Positions 15,219 to 26,279 of a DNA stretch of 64,000 nt are shown here, piece by piece. The translations under genes were made by a program, and so were the position numbers. Source of the stretch: Marinobacter sp. SS5-14b (GTDB taxonomy: Bacteria > Pseudomonadota > Gammaproteobacteria > Pseudomonadales > Oleiphilaceae); contig NZ_JASSVM010000011.1 of NCBI RefSeq assembly GCF_030541005.1, forward strand, positions 1 through 64,000, written 5' to 3'. Under the pieces are notes generated by a model. That model saw only the letters and a program-made list of their open reading frames with translations, ran no database searches and had not been told where the DNA came from. The number at the start of each line of letters is the position of its first letter. Position 1 is the stretch's first letter.

Positions 15219-16979
15219 TTAATAGCCTTTGGCGGATGATGTGCTGCGCCTTGGGTCTGCGCCACCGTAAAGCGTACCATCAGCGCCAATCAGGATGCTC
15301 TGGATTGCCCCCATGGCGGTGCTGGTGCTTACTTTGTGACCTCGCGCTTCGAGCAGTTTGATTGTGTCCGGGCTAATGCCCTGCTCGATGCGGATTTCGT
15401 CGGGTAGCCATTGGTGGTGAATGCGGGGTGCATTCACCGCGGTTTGTATATTCATATTATGGTCGATCACGTTCATCACCACTTGCAGCGTGGTGGTGAT
15501 AATCCGGGAACCCCCGGGGCTGCCGGTCACCAGAAAGTTGTCGCCGTCTTTACGAACAATGGTCGGCGACATCGAACTGAGCATGCGTTTGCCCGGCTCG
15601 ATCTTGTTGGCGTCACCGCCGATCAGACCATAGGCGTTGGCCGTACCCGGTTTGGCGCTGAAGTCGTCCATTTCGTTATTGAGCAGAAAGCCCGCTCCGG
15701 CGACAGTAATGCCTGAGCCATAGCTGAAATTGATGGTGTAGGTGTTGGAGACGGCGTTGCCCCATTGGTCCACTACAGAGAAATGTGTGGTTTCCGGGCT
15801 TTCCCACCCGGGAGGCTTGCCGTGTTGGATGTCGGTGGATGGCCGAGCCCTTTCCATGCGAATGGTTTTGCGCAAGTCGTTGGCGTAATCCTTACTGGTC
15901 AATCCCTTGAGCGGAACCTCTACGTAGTCCGTATCGCCCAGATAGTGGGAGCGGTCGGCATAGGCCAGTTTCATGGCCTCGGCCATAAGGTGAATCGTGT
16001 CGGCGGCGTTATGGCCCATGTCACCGATTGGGTAACCCTCAAGAATATTGAGTATCTGCACAATGTGGATGCCACCGGAAGAGGGCGGCGACATGGAATA
16101 GATGTCGTAGCCCCGATAGCGACCGTGGACGGGCTGGCGCACGGCTGGCTGGTAGTTCTTCAGGTCGTCCAGTGTGATCAGGCCACCGTTGCGCTGCATT
16201 TCGTTGACGATCAGCTCGGCCGTTTTGCCCTGGTAGAACCCTTTCACCCCCTCATCAGCAATGCGCTGAAGGGTGTCGGCCAGTTCTGGCTGCCGGAAAA
16301 TCTCACCCGGCTGTGGGGCGGAACCATCGTCCTTGTAGAATGTGCGCTTGGTTGCTGGCCAGCGCTGAAGCCGGTCTTTTGCCTGCTCCAGGCCTTCGGT
16401 AAAGCGGTGTGGAACCACAAAGCCGTCGCTGGCCAGGTGAATCGCCGGCGCCAGGGCTTGTTTCAGTGAAAGCGTTCCATGACGCTCAAGTGCGAGGGCC
16501 AGGCCGGCTACGGTGCCGGGCACCCCAGCCGCCAGATGGCTGAACCGACTGCGTTCGTTGACCACTTCGCCGTTTTGGTCCTGAAACATGGTTTCTGTGG
16601 CCGCTGCCGGGGCCGTTTCACGGTAGTCGATGGCCTCCGGGGTTGTGCCGTCGCCGGGGGCATAGAGCAGAAAACCGCCGCCGCCAATGTTGCCCGACCG
16701 TGGCTGGGTCACGGCCAGGGCAAAACCTGCTGTTACGGCGGCGTCGACGGCATTTCCGCCGCGCTTGAGCACATCAAGTGCCACCTCGGTGGCCAGTGTG
16801 TGACTGGTGGCGACCATGCCTTGAGCGCCCAGGACCGGATGGAAGCGCTCGCCTTCAAGGATGGCCTGGTTGCTGGCCGTGGCTGACCCGACAGGCAATA
16901 AAATCAGTAGCGCGGCTGTTGCGCCCCACAGGCGTCTCAGCGGGATTTTTGAAAGGGGGCTGTGGTGAACTCTGTCCAT
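15219..16979 (-). CDS. ggt: Gamma-glutamyltransferase (periplasmic)
   Basis: This 586-residue precursor has a Sec signal peptide (hydrophobic LWGATAALLILLPVGSATA near residues 17-35). GGT cleaves the gamma-glutamyl bond of glutathione and transfers it to water or amino acids. The proenzyme self-cleaves before the nucleophile threonine, here Thr398 in ETTHFSVVDQWGNAVS. Substrate-pocket motifs RMLSSMSPTIV and GSPGGSRI are present, and the N-terminal GNAVDAAVTAGFALAVTQP and SGNIGGGGFLL segments are standard. It starts a minus-strand pair with the FtsH gene and is divergent from purU across about 140 bp. Confidence 0.95.
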   Translation of the reverse strand: MDRVHHSPLSKIPLRRLWGATAALLILLPVGSATASNQAILEGERFHPVLGAQGMVATSHTLATEVALDVLKRGGNAVDAAVTAGFALAVTQPRSGNIGGGGFLLYAPGDGTTPEAIDYRETAPAAATETMFQDQNGEVVNERSRFSHLAAGVPGTVAGLALALERHGTLSLKQALAPAIHLASDGFVVPHRFTEGLEQAKDRLQRWPATKRTFYKDDGSAPQPGEIFRQPELADTLQRIADEGVKGFYQGKTAELIVNEMQRNGGLITLDDLKNYQPAVRQPVHGRYRGYDIYSMSPPSSGGIHIVQILNILEGYPIGDMGHNAADTIHLMAEAMKLAYADRSHYLGDTDYVEVPLKGLTSKDYANDLRKTIRMERARPSTDIQHGKPPGWESPETTHFSVVDQWGNAVSNTYTINFSYGSGITVAGAGFLLNNEMDDFSAKPGTANAYGLIGGDANKIEPGKRMLSSMSPTIVRKDGDNFLVTGSPGGSRIITTTLQVVMNVIDHNMNIQTAVNAPRIHHQWLPDEIRIEQGISPDTIKLLEARGHKVSTSTAMGAIQSILIGADGTLYGGADPRRSTSSAKGY

Positions 16980-17122
16980 GATTGCATTCCTCGTTTCTGG
17001 CTGCCAGATAGGCTATCATAGCCGGTCATTTTTACCGGCGCGTACCGATTCTCTGCTACAAACGGTCGTTTGTGGTTTCCTGTCGCGCCCGCTTTCCCGG
17101 ATTCAGATTAAGGAAAGGCTTA

Positions 17123-17977
17123 ATGGAGCATACCTATCGTCTTGTTATTTCCTGCCCGGACCGGGTAGGGATTGTTGCCAAGGTGAGTAATTTTCTGTCC
17201 ACCTACAACGGCTGGATTACCGAGGCGAGCCATCACTCAGATACTCAGTCCGGCTGGTTTTTCATGCGCCATGAAATCAAGGCCGAGTCGATACCGTTCG
17301 GGCTGGATCAGTTCCGCGCGGCGTTCGAGCCTATTGCCCGCGAATTCAACATGAGCTGGCACATTGCCGACTCTGCACGCCCCAAGCGAGTGGTGCTGCT
17401 ATGCAGCAAAGAGTCCCATTGTCTGGCGGATCTTTTGCACCGGTGGCACAGCAAAGAGCTGAACGCCGAAATGGTGGCGGTGATCTCCAATCATGACGAC
17501 CTGCGCAGGATGGTGGAATGGCACGACATTCCCTATCACCATATCCCTGTGGGCAAAGAAAACAAGGCGGAAGCCTTTGGTCAGATCGAGGAGTTGCTCG
17601 CTCAGTATGAGGTGGACGTTGTGGTGCTTGCCCGCTACATGCAGATTCTGCCGGCGGAGCTTTGCGAGAAGTACGCCGGCAAGGTGATCAACATCCATCA
17701 CAGCTTTCTGCCGTCGTTTGCCGGTGCCCGTCCGTACCACCAGGCTTACAGCCGCGGTGTCAAACTGATTGGTGCCACCTGTCACTACGTGACCCAGGAT
17801 CTCGACGAAGGCCCGATCATTGAGCAGGACGTGATCCGTATCAACCACAGCGACTCCATCGAAGACATGGTTCGGCTGGGTAAAGATGTCGAGAAAAACG
17901 TACTGGCCCGTGGCTTGCGGTCTCATATTGAAGACCGCGTGATTACCTATGAAAACAAGACCGTAGTATTCGATTAA
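17123..17977 (+). CDS. purU: Formyltetrahydrofolate deformylase
   Basis: ATG 17123 follows AAGGAAAGG and gives 284 residues. An N-terminal ACT domain (YRLVISCPDRVGIVAKVSNF) is followed by a formyltransferase-fold catalytic domain. The Asn-His-Asp catalytic set is visible in VINIHHSFLPSFAGARPYHQ and in the YVTQDLDEGPIIEQD segment. PurU hydrolyses 10-formyl-THF to THF and formate, balancing one-carbon units between purine and glycine metabolism. It is monocistronic by appearance: the ggt gene is divergent and a hairpin follows the stop. Confidence 0.95.
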   Translation: MEHTYRLVISCPDRVGIVAKVSNFLSTYNGWITEASHHSDTQSGWFFMRHEIKAESIPFGLDQFRAAFEPIAREFNMSWHIADSARPKRVVLLCSKESHCLADLLHRWHSKELNAEMVAVISNHDDLRRMVEWHDIPYHHIPVGKENKAEAFGQIEELLAQYEVDVVVLARYMQILPAELCEKYAGKVINIHHSFLPSFAGARPYHQAYSRGVKLIGATCHYVTQDLDEGPIIEQDVIRINHSDSIEDMVRLGKDVEKNVLARGLRSHIEDRVITYENKTVVFD

Positions 17978-17982
17978 GGCTG

Positions 17983-18018
17983 TACCACAGTCGCCCCTCG
18001 GGGCCGTTGACTGTGGTA
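17983..18018 (+). terminator. Hairpin between purU and gyrA
   Basis: TACCACAGTC (17983-17992) pairs exactly with GACTGTGGTA (18009-18018) around a GC-rich loop that can itself pair (CCCCTCGGGG). No U-tract follows, so it is either a weak terminator or an mRNA-stabilising 3' structure for purU. Confidence 0.5.
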
Positions 18019-18103
18019 TGCTTGGCGGCTTGTTGAAGAATAAAGACGGGGCCCGAAATTGGCCCCGGGACGACTTCCAGATAACGCAAAGGAACCTTTC
18101 TCG

Positions 18104-20713
18104 ATGGGTGAGTTAGCCAAAGAGATCCTGCCGGTCAATATTGAAGACGAACTGAAACAGTCCTACCTCGATTACGCCATGAGCGTTATTGTGGGCCGGG
18201 CATTGCCGGATGTGCGAGACGGCCTCAAGCCGGTGCATAGACGGGTGCTGTTCGCCATGTCCGAGTTGGGGAACGACTGGAACAAGGCGTACAAGAAATC
18301 TGCCCGTGTGGTGGGTGACGTTATTGGTAAATACCATCCTCACGGTGACTCTGCGGTATACGACACCATCGTTCGTATGGCTCAGCCGTTTTCGCTCCGC
18401 TATCCGCTGGTGGACGGCCAGGGTAACTTCGGTTCCATTGACGGCGATAACGCGGCGGCCATGCGTTACACCGAAATTCGCATGGAGAAGATTGCCCACT
18501 CCTTGCTGGCGGATCTGGACAAAGAAACCGTCGATTTTGTTGATAACTACGACGGTACCGAACGGATTCCGGAAGTACTGCCCACCCGAGTGCCAAACCT
18601 GCTGGTAAACGGTTCCTCCGGTATTGCGGTGGGGATGGCCACCAACATCCCGCCTCACAACCTGACGGAAGTCGTTAACGGTTGCCTGGCGCTGATTGAT
18701 AACCCGGATCTGTCCATCGATGAGCTGATGGAATTCATTCCCGGCCCGGATTTCCCGACTGAAGGCATTATTAACGGTCGCGCCGGCATTGTTGAGGCCT
18801 ATCGCACAGGCCGTGGCCGTATCTATATCCGTGCCCGCCACGAGATTGAACACGACGACAAGACCAATCGCGATGCCGTTATCATCACCGAGCTGCCGTA
18901 TCAGCTGAACAAAGCCCGCCTGATTGAAAAGATCGCCGAGCTGGTGAAAGAAAAGCGTCTGGAAGGCATTACCGAGCTTCGTGATGAGTCGAACAAAGAA
19001 GGTATTCGGGTTGTGATCGAGCTGCGCCGTGGTGAAAACCCGGAAGTTGTGGTCAACAATCTGTTCGCCCAGACCCAGTTGCAGACCGTGTTTGGTATCA
19101 ACATGGTGGCGCTGATCAACGGCGAGCCGAAGATTCTCAACCTCAAGGAAATGCTGGATGCGTTTGTGCGTCACCGCCGCGAAGTGGTGACCCGCCGGAC
19201 GATCTACGAGCTCCGCAAAGCCCGTGAGCGTGGTCACATTCTTGAAGGTCTGACCGTTGCTCTGGCCAACATCGACGAGATGATTGAGCTGATCAAGTCT
19301 TCTCCGACCTCGGTTGAGGCAAAAGAGAAGCTGATGGCGAAAGGCTGGGCGCCGGGCAATGTCCTGGCGATGCTGGAGCGTGCTGGCGAAGACGCCTGCC
19401 GCCCGGACGACCTGCCGGAGATCTTTGGCCTGCGCGATGGCCTGTATTACATGTCGCCTGAGCAAACCCAGGCGATCCTGGATATGCGCCTGCATCGCTT
19501 GACCGGCCTGGAAACCGAAAAACTCCAGAACGAGTACAAAGACATTCTCGAGAAGATTGCCGGCCTGTTGGAAATTCTGGGCGATCCCGATCGTTTGATG
19601 CAGGTTATCCGTGAAGAACTGGAAGCCGTGGTGACCGAGTTTGGCGACGTGCGCCGCACTGAAATCACCAGCTCCCAGCGTGACCTGACGATTGCCGACC
19701 TGATTGACGAAGAAGATCTGGTGGTGACCATTTCTCACAGTGGTTATGCCAAAACGCAGGCAGTAGAAGATTATCAGGCTCAGCGCCGTGGCGGTCGCGG
19801 TAAAGCCGCAACGTCCATGAAGGATGAAGACTTCATTGAGAAGCTACTGGTGGCCAATTCCCACGACACCATTTTGTGTTTCTCCAATAAAGGCAAGGTG
19901 TACTGGCTGAGAGTGTTCGAGATTCCGCGCGGAAGCCGCGGCTCACGTGGTCGTCCGATGGTCAACATTCTGCCACTGGACGAAGACGAGCGGATTACCA
20001 CCTTCCTGCCGGTGCGGGACTATCCGGAAGATCAGTTTGTGCTGATGGCAACCTCGGCCGGTGTCGTGAAGAAGACCCCGCTGCCCAATTTCTCCCGTCC
20101 GCGCAGCAGTGGCCTGATCGCCTTGAATCTGGATGAAGGCGATACGCTGATCGGCGCTGCCATCACCGACGGTAACGCTGAGATTATGCTGTTCTCTACC
20201 GCCGGCAAAGCGGTGCGTTTCAGTGAGGATCAGGTGCGGCCAATGAGCCGGACCGCCCGTGGTGTTCGTGGCATCAAGATGCAGGGCGATCACCATGTGG
20301 TGTCGCTGATTATTCCACAGGAAGGCGGCGTTCTCCTGACTGCCAGTGAACACGGTTACGGAAAGCGTACAGCCATTTCCGAATTCCCGGCATACAGCCG
20401 TGGTAGCCAGGGTGTTATTGCCATGCAATGCTCTGACCGTAACGGAAACCTGGTGACCGCGTTGCAGCTGTTCGAAGGCGACGAGATGATGCTGATTTCC
20501 GATAAGGGCACGCTGGTACGAACCCGAACGGACGAAGTGTCTGTGCTCAGCCGCAACACTCAAGGTGTTCGCCTGATTCGCCTGGCCCAGGAAGATGAGC
20601 GGCTGGTAGGCGTTGAGCGTATTGCAGAATCTGATGACGACGATGTGGACGCAGTTGCGGGCGTAGATGTGGATGCGGACGCAAGCGCAGAAGGCGAGGA
20701 AACCGAAGAATGA
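18104..20713 (+). CDS. gyrA: DNA gyrase subunit A
   Basis: ATG 18104 follows AAAGGAA and gives 869 residues. The breakage-reunion domain starts [20 protein letters not shown] and has the catalytic tyrosine at 122 (AAMRYTEIR). The quinolone-resistance-determining region reads [11 protein letters not shown] with Ser83 and Asp87, the drug-sensitive residues. The C-terminal beta-pinwheel includes the GyrA-box (QRRGGRGK). The protein ends in a strongly acidic tail rich in D, V and E, typical of gammaproteobacterial GyrA. The stop overlaps the serC start by four bases, so gyrA heads a long operon. Confidence 0.98.
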   Translation: MGELAKEILPVNIEDELKQSYLDYAMSVIVGRALPDVRDGLKPVHRRVLFAMSELGNDWNKAYKKSARVVGDVIGKYHPHGDSAVYDTIVRMAQPFSLRYPLVDGQGNFGSIDGDNAAAMRYTEIRMEKIAHSLLADLDKETVDFVDNYDGTERIPEVLPTRVPNLLVNGSSGIAVGMATNIPPHNLTEVVNGCLALIDNPDLSIDELMEFIPGPDFPTEGIINGRAGIVEAYRTGRGRIYIRARHEIEHDDKTNRDAVIITELPYQLNKARLIEKIAELVKEKRLEGITELRDESNKEGIRVVIELRRGENPEVVVNNLFAQTQLQTVFGINMVALINGEPKILNLKEMLDAFVRHRREVVTRRTIYELRKARERGHILEGLTVALANIDEMIELIKSSPTSVEAKEKLMAKGWAPGNVLAMLERAGEDACRPDDLPEIFGLRDGLYYMSPEQTQAILDMRLHRLTGLETEKLQNEYKDILEKIAGLLEILGDPDRLMQVIREELEAVVTEFGDVRRTEITSSQRDLTIADLIDEEDLVVTISHSGYAKTQAVEDYQAQRRGGRGKAATSMKDEDFIEKLLVANSHDTILCFSNKGKVYWLRVFEIPRGSRGSRGRPMVNILPLDEDERITTFLPVRDYPEDQFVLMATSAGVVKKTPLPNFSRPRSSGLIALNLDEGDTLIGAAITDGNAEIMLFSTAGKAVRFSEDQVRPMSRTARGVRGIKMQGDHHVVSLIIPQEGGVLLTASEHGYGKRTAISEFPAYSRGSQGVIAMQCSDRNGNLVTALQLFEGDEMMLISDKGTLVRTRTDEVSVLSRNTQGVRLIRLAQEDERLVGVERIAESDDDDVDAVAGVDVDADASAEGEETEE

Positions 20714-21792
20714 GCAGGGCGTTTAATTTTTGTGCCGGTCCGGCCACTTTGCCGGAGGCTGTGCTAAAGCAAGCGCGGGACGAAATGCTGGACTGGCGCG
20801 GCACGGGTATGTCGGTGATGGAGATGAGTCACCGCAGTGATGAATTTGTGGCCATCGCCGATGCGGCAGAGAAAGACCTGAGAGAACTGGCCGGGATTTC
20901 AGACGATTACGCTGTGCTGTTCATGCAGGGTGGGGCGTCCAGCCAGTTTTCCACCATCCCGCTGAACCTGCTTGGTAGCAAAGGGTCGGCGGATTACGTG
21001 AACACCGGAATCTGGTCAGGCAAGGCGATTGCCGAAGCGAAACGCTATGGTGATGTGAATATTGCGGCCAGCTCTGATGAGAGTGGTTTTACCACGATAC
21101 CGGACCAGGCTGATTGGAACACCAACGCCGACGCCGCCTACCTGCACTACACCACGAATGAAACCATCGGTGGCCTGGAGTTTGATTTTATTCCGGATAC
21201 TGGCGATGTGCCTTTGGTGGCCGACATGTCATCTGACATGTTGTCTCGCCCGGTCGATATTTCAAAATACGGTCTGATCTACGCCGGTGCGCAAAAGAAC
21301 ATCGGGCCGTCCGGTCTGGTGGTGGTCATCATTCGCAAAGACCTTCTGGGCAAGGCCCGCAAGGAAACTCCGACCATGATGAACTATCAGGTAATTGCTG
21401 ATAATGGGTCCATGTATAACACCCCGGCAACCTATTCCTGGTACCTGGCCGGCCTGGTGTTCAAGTGGCTGAAGGAGCAGGGTGGCGTCAAAGCCATGGG
21501 CGAGATGAATGCTCGGAAAGCCAGAAAGCTTTATGACTTCATCGATACCAATGACTTTTATGCTAACCCTATTGCGCGGCGTTTCCGCTCCTGGATGAAC
21601 GTGCCCTTCACCCTGGCAGACGACGCATTGAACAGTGAGTTTCTCAGAGGGGCAGACGCGCGCGGTTTGCTGAACCTTCAAGGCCATCGTTCAGTAGGTG
21701 GTATGCGTGCCAGCATCTACAACGCCATGCCGGAAGCGGGTGTGGATGCTCTGATCAAGTATATGGCGGAATTTGCGAAGGAGCGGGGCTGA
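20710..21792 (+). CDS. serC: Phosphoserine aminotransferase
   Basis: This 360-residue class V aminotransferase begins [20 protein letters not shown]. The PLP-binding lysine lies in [19 protein letters not shown], and the conserved end is [20 protein letters not shown]. It converts 3-phosphohydroxypyruvate to phosphoserine and also acts in pyridoxal phosphate synthesis. The gyrA-serC-pheA-hisC order is shared with pseudomonads, and overlapping or nearly abutting genes indicate co-transcription. Confidence 0.97.
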   Translation: MSRAFNFCAGPATLPEAVLKQARDEMLDWRGTGMSVMEMSHRSDEFVAIADAAEKDLRELAGISDDYAVLFMQGGASSQFSTIPLNLLGSKGSADYVNTGIWSGKAIAEAKRYGDVNIAASSDESGFTTIPDQADWNTNADAAYLHYTTNETIGGLEFDFIPDTGDVPLVADMSSDMLSRPVDISKYGLIYAGAQKNIGPSGLVVVIIRKDLLGKARKETPTMMNYQVIADNGSMYNTPATYSWYLAGLVFKWLKEQGGVKAMGEMNARKARKLYDFIDTNDFYANPIARRFRSWMNVPFTLADDALNSEFLRGADARGLLNLQGHRSVGGMRASIYNAMPEAGVDALIKYMAEFAKERG

Positions 21793-21794
21793 TC

Positions 21795-22892
21795 ATGACG
21801 GATGAGAAGACCCGCCTGAGCGAGTTGCGAGACGAAATCGACAGCCTTGATCAGCAGATCATGCAGTTGATCAGCGCCAGGGCTAAATGTGCCCAGGAAG
21901 TGGCCCATGTGAAAATGGCGGCCAACCCCGGTCAGGACGTGTTTTTCTATCGTCCGGAACGGGAAGCTCAGGTTCTCCGTCGCATCAAGGAGGAGAATCC
22001 TGGCCCTCTGCCCGCTGAGGAAATGGCACGATTGTTCCGGGAGATCATGTCGGCCTGTCTGGCGCTCGAGAAGCCCATGCACATCGCATTTCTTGGGCCT
22101 CTTGGTACGTTTACTCAAGCTGCCGCGCTCAAGCATTTTGGTCATTCCGTTATCAGCGTTCCGCTGCCGGCCATTGACGCGGTGTTCCGAGAAGTGGAAT
22201 CCGGCGCGGCACAATACGGTGTGGTGCCGGTGGAAAATTCCACCGAAGGCATGGTCAATCACACGCTGGACATGTTTATTGGCTCGCCGCTGAAGATCTG
22301 CGGTGAAGTCCAGTTGCGGATTCACCACCATTTGCTGGTTTCGCCCAAGCACAAAGACCAGGACATTACCCGCATTTACTCCCATCAGCAGTCGTTTGCC
22401 CAGTGCCGGCAGTGGCTGGACACGCACCGCTACGGGATTGAACGAATCACCGTTTCGAGCAACGCTGAGGCGGCCCGTCGTGCTGCGGAAGAGCCGGGGT
22501 CTGCAGCCATTGCCGGCGACATGGCTGCTGAACTCTACGGTCTGGAAAAACTGTCCAACAGCATCGAAGACCGGCCCGACAACACCACTCGTTTCCTGAT
22601 CATCGGGCGCGAAGAGGTCGCTCCCAGCGGCCAGGACAAGTCTTCTGTATTGGTTTCGATGCGCAATAAGCCTGGTGCCCTTTATGCGGTACTGGAGCCG
22701 TTTCATCGCCACGGCATCAGCCTGACTCGCATTGAAACCCGGCCATCTCCCAGCGGTACCTGGGCCTATGTGTTTTACATCGATTTTGAAGGCCACATGG
22801 ACGATGAGCTGGCGCGCAAAGTTTTGTCCGAAATTGATGAAGAAGCGGTAGAGCTCAAGCGCCTGGGTTCTTACCCCATTGGTGTGCTTTAA
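21795..22892 (+). CDS. pheA: Bifunctional chorismate mutase/prephenate dehydratase (P-protein)
   Basis: The 365-residue product has three domains. An AroQ chorismate mutase lies at about 5-90 (LRDEIDSLDQQIMQLISARA). A prephenate dehydratase domain at about 95-275 contains AFLGPLGTFTQAAALKHFG and VPVENSTEGMVNHTLDMF. A C-terminal ACT regulatory domain carries GALYAVLEPFHRHGISLTRI. It makes phenylpyruvate from chorismate and is normally feedback-inhibited by phenylalanine through the ACT domain, which has the usual GAL motif and ETRPS in place of ESRPS. It starts two bases after the serC stop. Confidence 0.97.
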   Translation: MTDEKTRLSELRDEIDSLDQQIMQLISARAKCAQEVAHVKMAANPGQDVFFYRPEREAQVLRRIKEENPGPLPAEEMARLFREIMSACLALEKPMHIAFLGPLGTFTQAAALKHFGHSVISVPLPAIDAVFREVESGAAQYGVVPVENSTEGMVNHTLDMFIGSPLKICGEVQLRIHHHLLVSPKHKDQDITRIYSHQQSFAQCRQWLDTHRYGIERITVSSNAEAARRAAEEPGSAAIAGDMAAELYGLEKLSNSIEDRPDNTTRFLIIGREEVAPSGQDKSSVLVSMRNKPGALYAVLEPFHRHGISLTRIETRPSPSGTWAYVFYIDFEGHMDDELARKVLSEIDEEAVELKRLGSYPIGVL

Positions 22893-22924
22893 GCTCACAC
22901 AGATTTGACTCGGAGGAATGTTGA

Positions 22925-24049
22925 ATGGCAGTCGATTATCAGAGTCTTGCGGTAAAAGGTGTTCAGGCTCTGTCTCCGTATCAGCCCGGAAAGCCCATTG
23001 AGGAGCTTGCCCGTGAGCTGGGGTTGAATCCTGCTGAGATCATCAAACTTGCCAGTAATGAAAATCCGCTGGGCCCCAGCGAAAAAGCACTGTCAGCGGC
23101 GCGAAAAGCACTGGATGAACTTTGCCTGTACCCGGATGGGAACGGCTTTGAACTGAAAAATGCGCTGGCGAGTCGCTTTGGTGTGGGTATGGATCAGATC
23201 ACACTCGGCAACGGATCAAACGATGTACTTGAAGTGATTGCCCGGTGTTTTGTGGACACTCAGAGCGAAGTGATTTTCTCCCAGTATGCGTTTGCTGTTT
23301 ACCCCATCGTCACTCAGGCCATTGGAGCCAAGGGCCTTTCGGTGCCGGCGAAAGACTGGGGTCACGACCTTGACGCCATGGCGGCTGCTATCAGTGACCG
23401 CACCAAGTTGATCTTTATCGCTAACCCGAACAATCCCACCGGAACCGTGCACACCGCAGAGGCAATCGAGGCCTTTCTGGCACAGGTCCCAGAGCGTGTG
23501 CTGGTGGTTCTGGATGAAGCATACTGCGAGTATCTCACCGGCGACGAATTTCCGGATGGCATTCAGTTACTGAACCGTTACCCCAACCTGATTGTGTGCC
23601 GCACATTCTCCAAGGCCTGGGGTCTGGCCGCCCTGCGGGCAGGTTACAGCATCAGTTCACCGGCCATTGCCGACATCCTTAACCGGGTTCGCCAGCCGTT
23701 TAATGTGGACTCGGTTGCGCTGGCAGCGGCGACGGCCGTCCTGGAAGACGACGCCTATCTCCAGCGCTCCCGTGAAGTGAACCAGGCTGGCCTGCGCCAA
23801 CTGGCGGAGGGTTTTGATCGCATGGGCCTGCCCTATATACCGTCGTTTGGTAATTTTATCGCGGTTGAAGTGGGCGAGCAGTCAGCCGGAATCTATCAGG
23901 CCTTGTTGTCCCATGGCGTTATTGTGCGACCCGTGACCGGGTACGGCATGCCTCGTCATTTACGGGTTTCAGTTGGCTTGCCCGAAGAAAATGAGCGTTT
24001 TCTGGATGCCCTTGCCCAGTCCCTGGTCTCCGCAGGGCAGGGAGCCTGA
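22925..24049 (+). CDS. hisC: Histidinol-phosphate aminotransferase (aromatic-cluster HisC)
   Basis: This 374-residue class I/II aminotransferase has the HisC pattern: IIKLASNENPLGPSEKAL, LGNGSNDVLEVIARCF, NPNNPTGT, VVLDEAYCEY and the PLP lysine in TFSKAWGLAALRAGY. GGAGGA lies upstream of ATG 22925. In this position, between pheA and tyrA, HisC-like enzymes often also transaminate phenylpyruvate and hydroxyphenylpyruvate, so it may serve phenylalanine/tyrosine synthesis as well as histidine. A second hisC in a his operon elsewhere would support specialisation. Confidence 0.93.
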   Translation: MAVDYQSLAVKGVQALSPYQPGKPIEELARELGLNPAEIIKLASNENPLGPSEKALSAARKALDELCLYPDGNGFELKNALASRFGVGMDQITLGNGSNDVLEVIARCFVDTQSEVIFSQYAFAVYPIVTQAIGAKGLSVPAKDWGHDLDAMAAAISDRTKLIFIANPNNPTGTVHTAEAIEAFLAQVPERVLVVLDEAYCEYLTGDEFPDGIQLLNRYPNLIVCRTFSKAWGLAALRAGYSISSPAIADILNRVRQPFNVDSVALAAATAVLEDDAYLQRSREVNQAGLRQLAEGFDRMGLPYIPSFGNFIAVEVGEQSAGIYQALLSHGVIVRPVTGYGMPRHLRVSVGLPEENERFLDALAQSLVSAGQGA

Positions 24050-24050
24050 C

Positions 24051-26279
24051 GTGGCTGATCGCCAGCCTTTGTTCAAGCGTGTTGCCGTTATTGGTCTCGG
24101 CCTTATTGGTGGCTCGTTGGCCAGCGCCATTCGTAAGCACAAGCTGGCTGAAAGAGTGACCGGCTTCGATCAGAGAGCGGACGAGCTGGCCATGGGTGTC
24201 GATCTCGGGGTTATTGACGAGGCGGCAGCCAGCCTGGAACAAGCGGTAAAAGGCAGCGATCTGGTGGTTCTGGCTGTGCCGGTAAGGGCAACCAGAACGG
24301 TGCTGGAGCAGATCCGGCCCTGGCTGGGGCAAGACACAGTGCTCTCCGATGTGGGCAGCACCAAATCCAGTTTTGTGCATGATGTAAAAGAGGTCTTCGG
24401 TGAGCTCTCACCAAGAGTGATCCCTGGGCATCCAATAGCCGGCTCCGAGAAAAGCGGCATCCGTGCCGCCAACCCTGACCTGTTTGCAAATCATAAGGTC
24501 ATCCTGACTCCGGCTGATAATGCCGACGGGGTCAGTGTGGCCCGTTTGAAAGACTTGTGGGAGGGCACCGGCGCAACCGTTCTGACCATGTCGGTGGCTT
24601 ACCACGACGAAGTGCTTGCGGCCACCAGCCACCTTCCACATCTTATCGCCTTTTCATTGGTCGATACCCTGGCCGGTGAAGACGAGAATATGGACATTTT
24701 CCGGTACGCGGCGGGTGGTTTCCGGGATTTTACCCGCATTGCCGCTAGCGACCCGGTGATGTGGCATGACATTTTTCTGTCAAATCGCGATGCCGTGTTG
24801 CGCGTGATTGACCATTTTACCCAGGACCTGGATCAGCTCCGGGGCGCCATTGCAAGTGGTGATGGTGCAACCTTGCTCCGGGTTTTCAGTCGCGCCAAAG
24901 CGGCGCGGGAACATTTTTCGAAGATGCTTTCAGGGCAGGCGTACGTGACTAACAACAGTGATCATCAGGTAATCTTTCACATGCAGCCCGGCGGCTCCGT
25001 CCGTGGCGATATCCGTGTCCCGGGCGATAAGTCCATGTCTCACCGGTCCATTATGCTGGGTGCACTGGCGGAAGGGACCACTGAGGTCAAAGGGTTTCTC
25101 GAGGGCGAAGACAGCCTCGCAACCTTGCAGGCCTTTCGGGACATGGGCGTAACCATCGAAGGGCCGGAAGATGGCTTTGTCCGGATTCATGGCGTGGGTA
25201 TGCACGGCTTGCAAGCGCCACGTGGCCCGCTTTACCTGGGTAATTCCGGCACCGCCATGCGCCTGTTTTCCGGTTTGCTGGCAGCGCAGCCATTCGACTC
25301 AGAACTGACCGGTGATGCCAGTCTGTCCAAGCGCCCGATGGGTCGGGTAGCCGACCCCTTGCGTGCGATGGGGGCTGTGATCGATACCGCTGAGGGCGGT
25401 CGACCTCCGCTGAAGATACGCGGAGGCCAGGTGCTCAACGGTATCCATTATGATATGCCCGTGGCGAGCGCTCAGGTTAAATCCTGCCTGCTGTTGGCCG
25501 GTCTTTATGCTGAAGGTGTGACCTCGGTAACCGAGCCGGCACCTACCCGGGATCATACCGAGCGTATGCTGGAAGGTTTTGGTTATCATGTGCATCGTGA
25601 TGGAGCGACGGCCAGTGTCTCAGGTGGCGGAAAGCTTACCGCCTGCGCCATCGACGTGCCTGCGGATATATCCTCGGCGGCCTTCTTCCTGGTGGCGGCC
25701 ACGATTGCTCCAGATTCTGACCTGACCTTGCGCCATGTGGGGATGAATCCGACCCGGGTAGGGGTGATCAATATTCTTCGCCAGATGGGCGCCAATATCG
25801 AGGTGCTCGAAGAGCGTGTCATTGGCGGAGAGCCGGTTGCGGATCTGCGCGTGCGCTCGGCCGAGTTGAATGGCATCGACATCCCGGAAGATCAGGTACC
25901 GCTGGCCATTGACGAGTTCCCCGTGCTGTTCATTGCCGCAACCTGCGCCAAGGGCCGCACGGTCCTTCGTGGTGCGGAGGAATTGAGAGTAAAAGAAAGT
26001 GATCGTATTCAGGTGATGGCTGATGGCCTTGCCGCACTGGGTGTTGAAACCACGGTGACACCCGACGGCATCATCATTGAAGGTGGCCAGACTATCGGTG
26101 GCGGCACCGTTGAAAGCCATGAGGATCACCGTATTTCTATGTCTTTTGCCGTTGCCTCTCTACGAGCGAATGGCCCGATCAGAATTAACGATTGTTCGAA
26201 TGTCGCCACCTCGTTTCCGGGTTTTGTTGAGCTCGCAAAGCAGACAGGTATTCATATCAGTACAGAAGGCACTTCCTGA
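24051..26279 (+). CDS. tyrA-aroA: Fused prephenate dehydrogenase / EPSP synthase (TyrA-AroA)
   Basis: GTG 24051, with GGGAG upstream and one base after the hisC stop, opens a 742-residue fusion. Residues about 1-295 are a TyrA-type dehydrogenase: Rossmann [36 protein letters not shown], and the [20 protein letters not shown] helix. From about residue 310 a complete EPSP synthase follows: [40 protein letters not shown], the [10 protein letters not shown] segment and a terminal [12 protein letters not shown]. The fusion joins two non-consecutive steps of aromatic synthesis and is known in pseudomonads and relatives. The stop overlaps the cmk start by one base. Confidence 0.96.
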   Translation: MADRQPLFKRVAVIGLGLIGGSLASAIRKHKLAERVTGFDQRADELAMGVDLGVIDEAAASLEQAVKGSDLVVLAVPVRATRTVLEQIRPWLGQDTVLSDVGSTKSSFVHDVKEVFGELSPRVIPGHPIAGSEKSGIRAANPDLFANHKVILTPADNADGVSVARLKDLWEGTGATVLTMSVAYHDEVLAATSHLPHLIAFSLVDTLAGEDENMDIFRYAAGGFRDFTRIAASDPVMWHDIFLSNRDAVLRVIDHFTQDLDQLRGAIASGDGATLLRVFSRAKAAREHFSKMLSGQAYVTNNSDHQVIFHMQPGGSVRGDIRVPGDKSMSHRSIMLGALAEGTTEVKGFLEGEDSLATLQAFRDMGVTIEGPEDGFVRIHGVGMHGLQAPRGPLYLGNSGTAMRLFSGLLAAQPFDSELTGDASLSKRPMGRVADPLRAMGAVIDTAEGGRPPLKIRGGQVLNGIHYDMPVASAQVKSCLLLAGLYAEGVTSVTEPAPTRDHTERMLEGFGYHVHRDGATASVSGGGKLTACAIDVPADISSAAFFLVAATIAPDSDLTLRHVGMNPTRVGVINILRQMGANIEVLEERVIGGEPVADLRVRSAELNGIDIPEDQVPLAIDEFPVLFIAATCAKGRTVLRGAEELRVKESDRIQVMADGLAALGVETTVTPDGIIIEGGQTIGGGTVESHEDHRISMSFAVASLRANGPIRINDCSNVATSFPGFVELAKQTGIHISTEGTS

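Noticed and set aside
18113..19738. 541-codon minus-strand frame opposite gyrA
   Set aside because: Antisense shadow of gyrA with no domain pattern.
21717..22898. 393-codon minus-strand frame opposite pheA
   Set aside because: Antisense shadow; pheA is complete on the plus strand.
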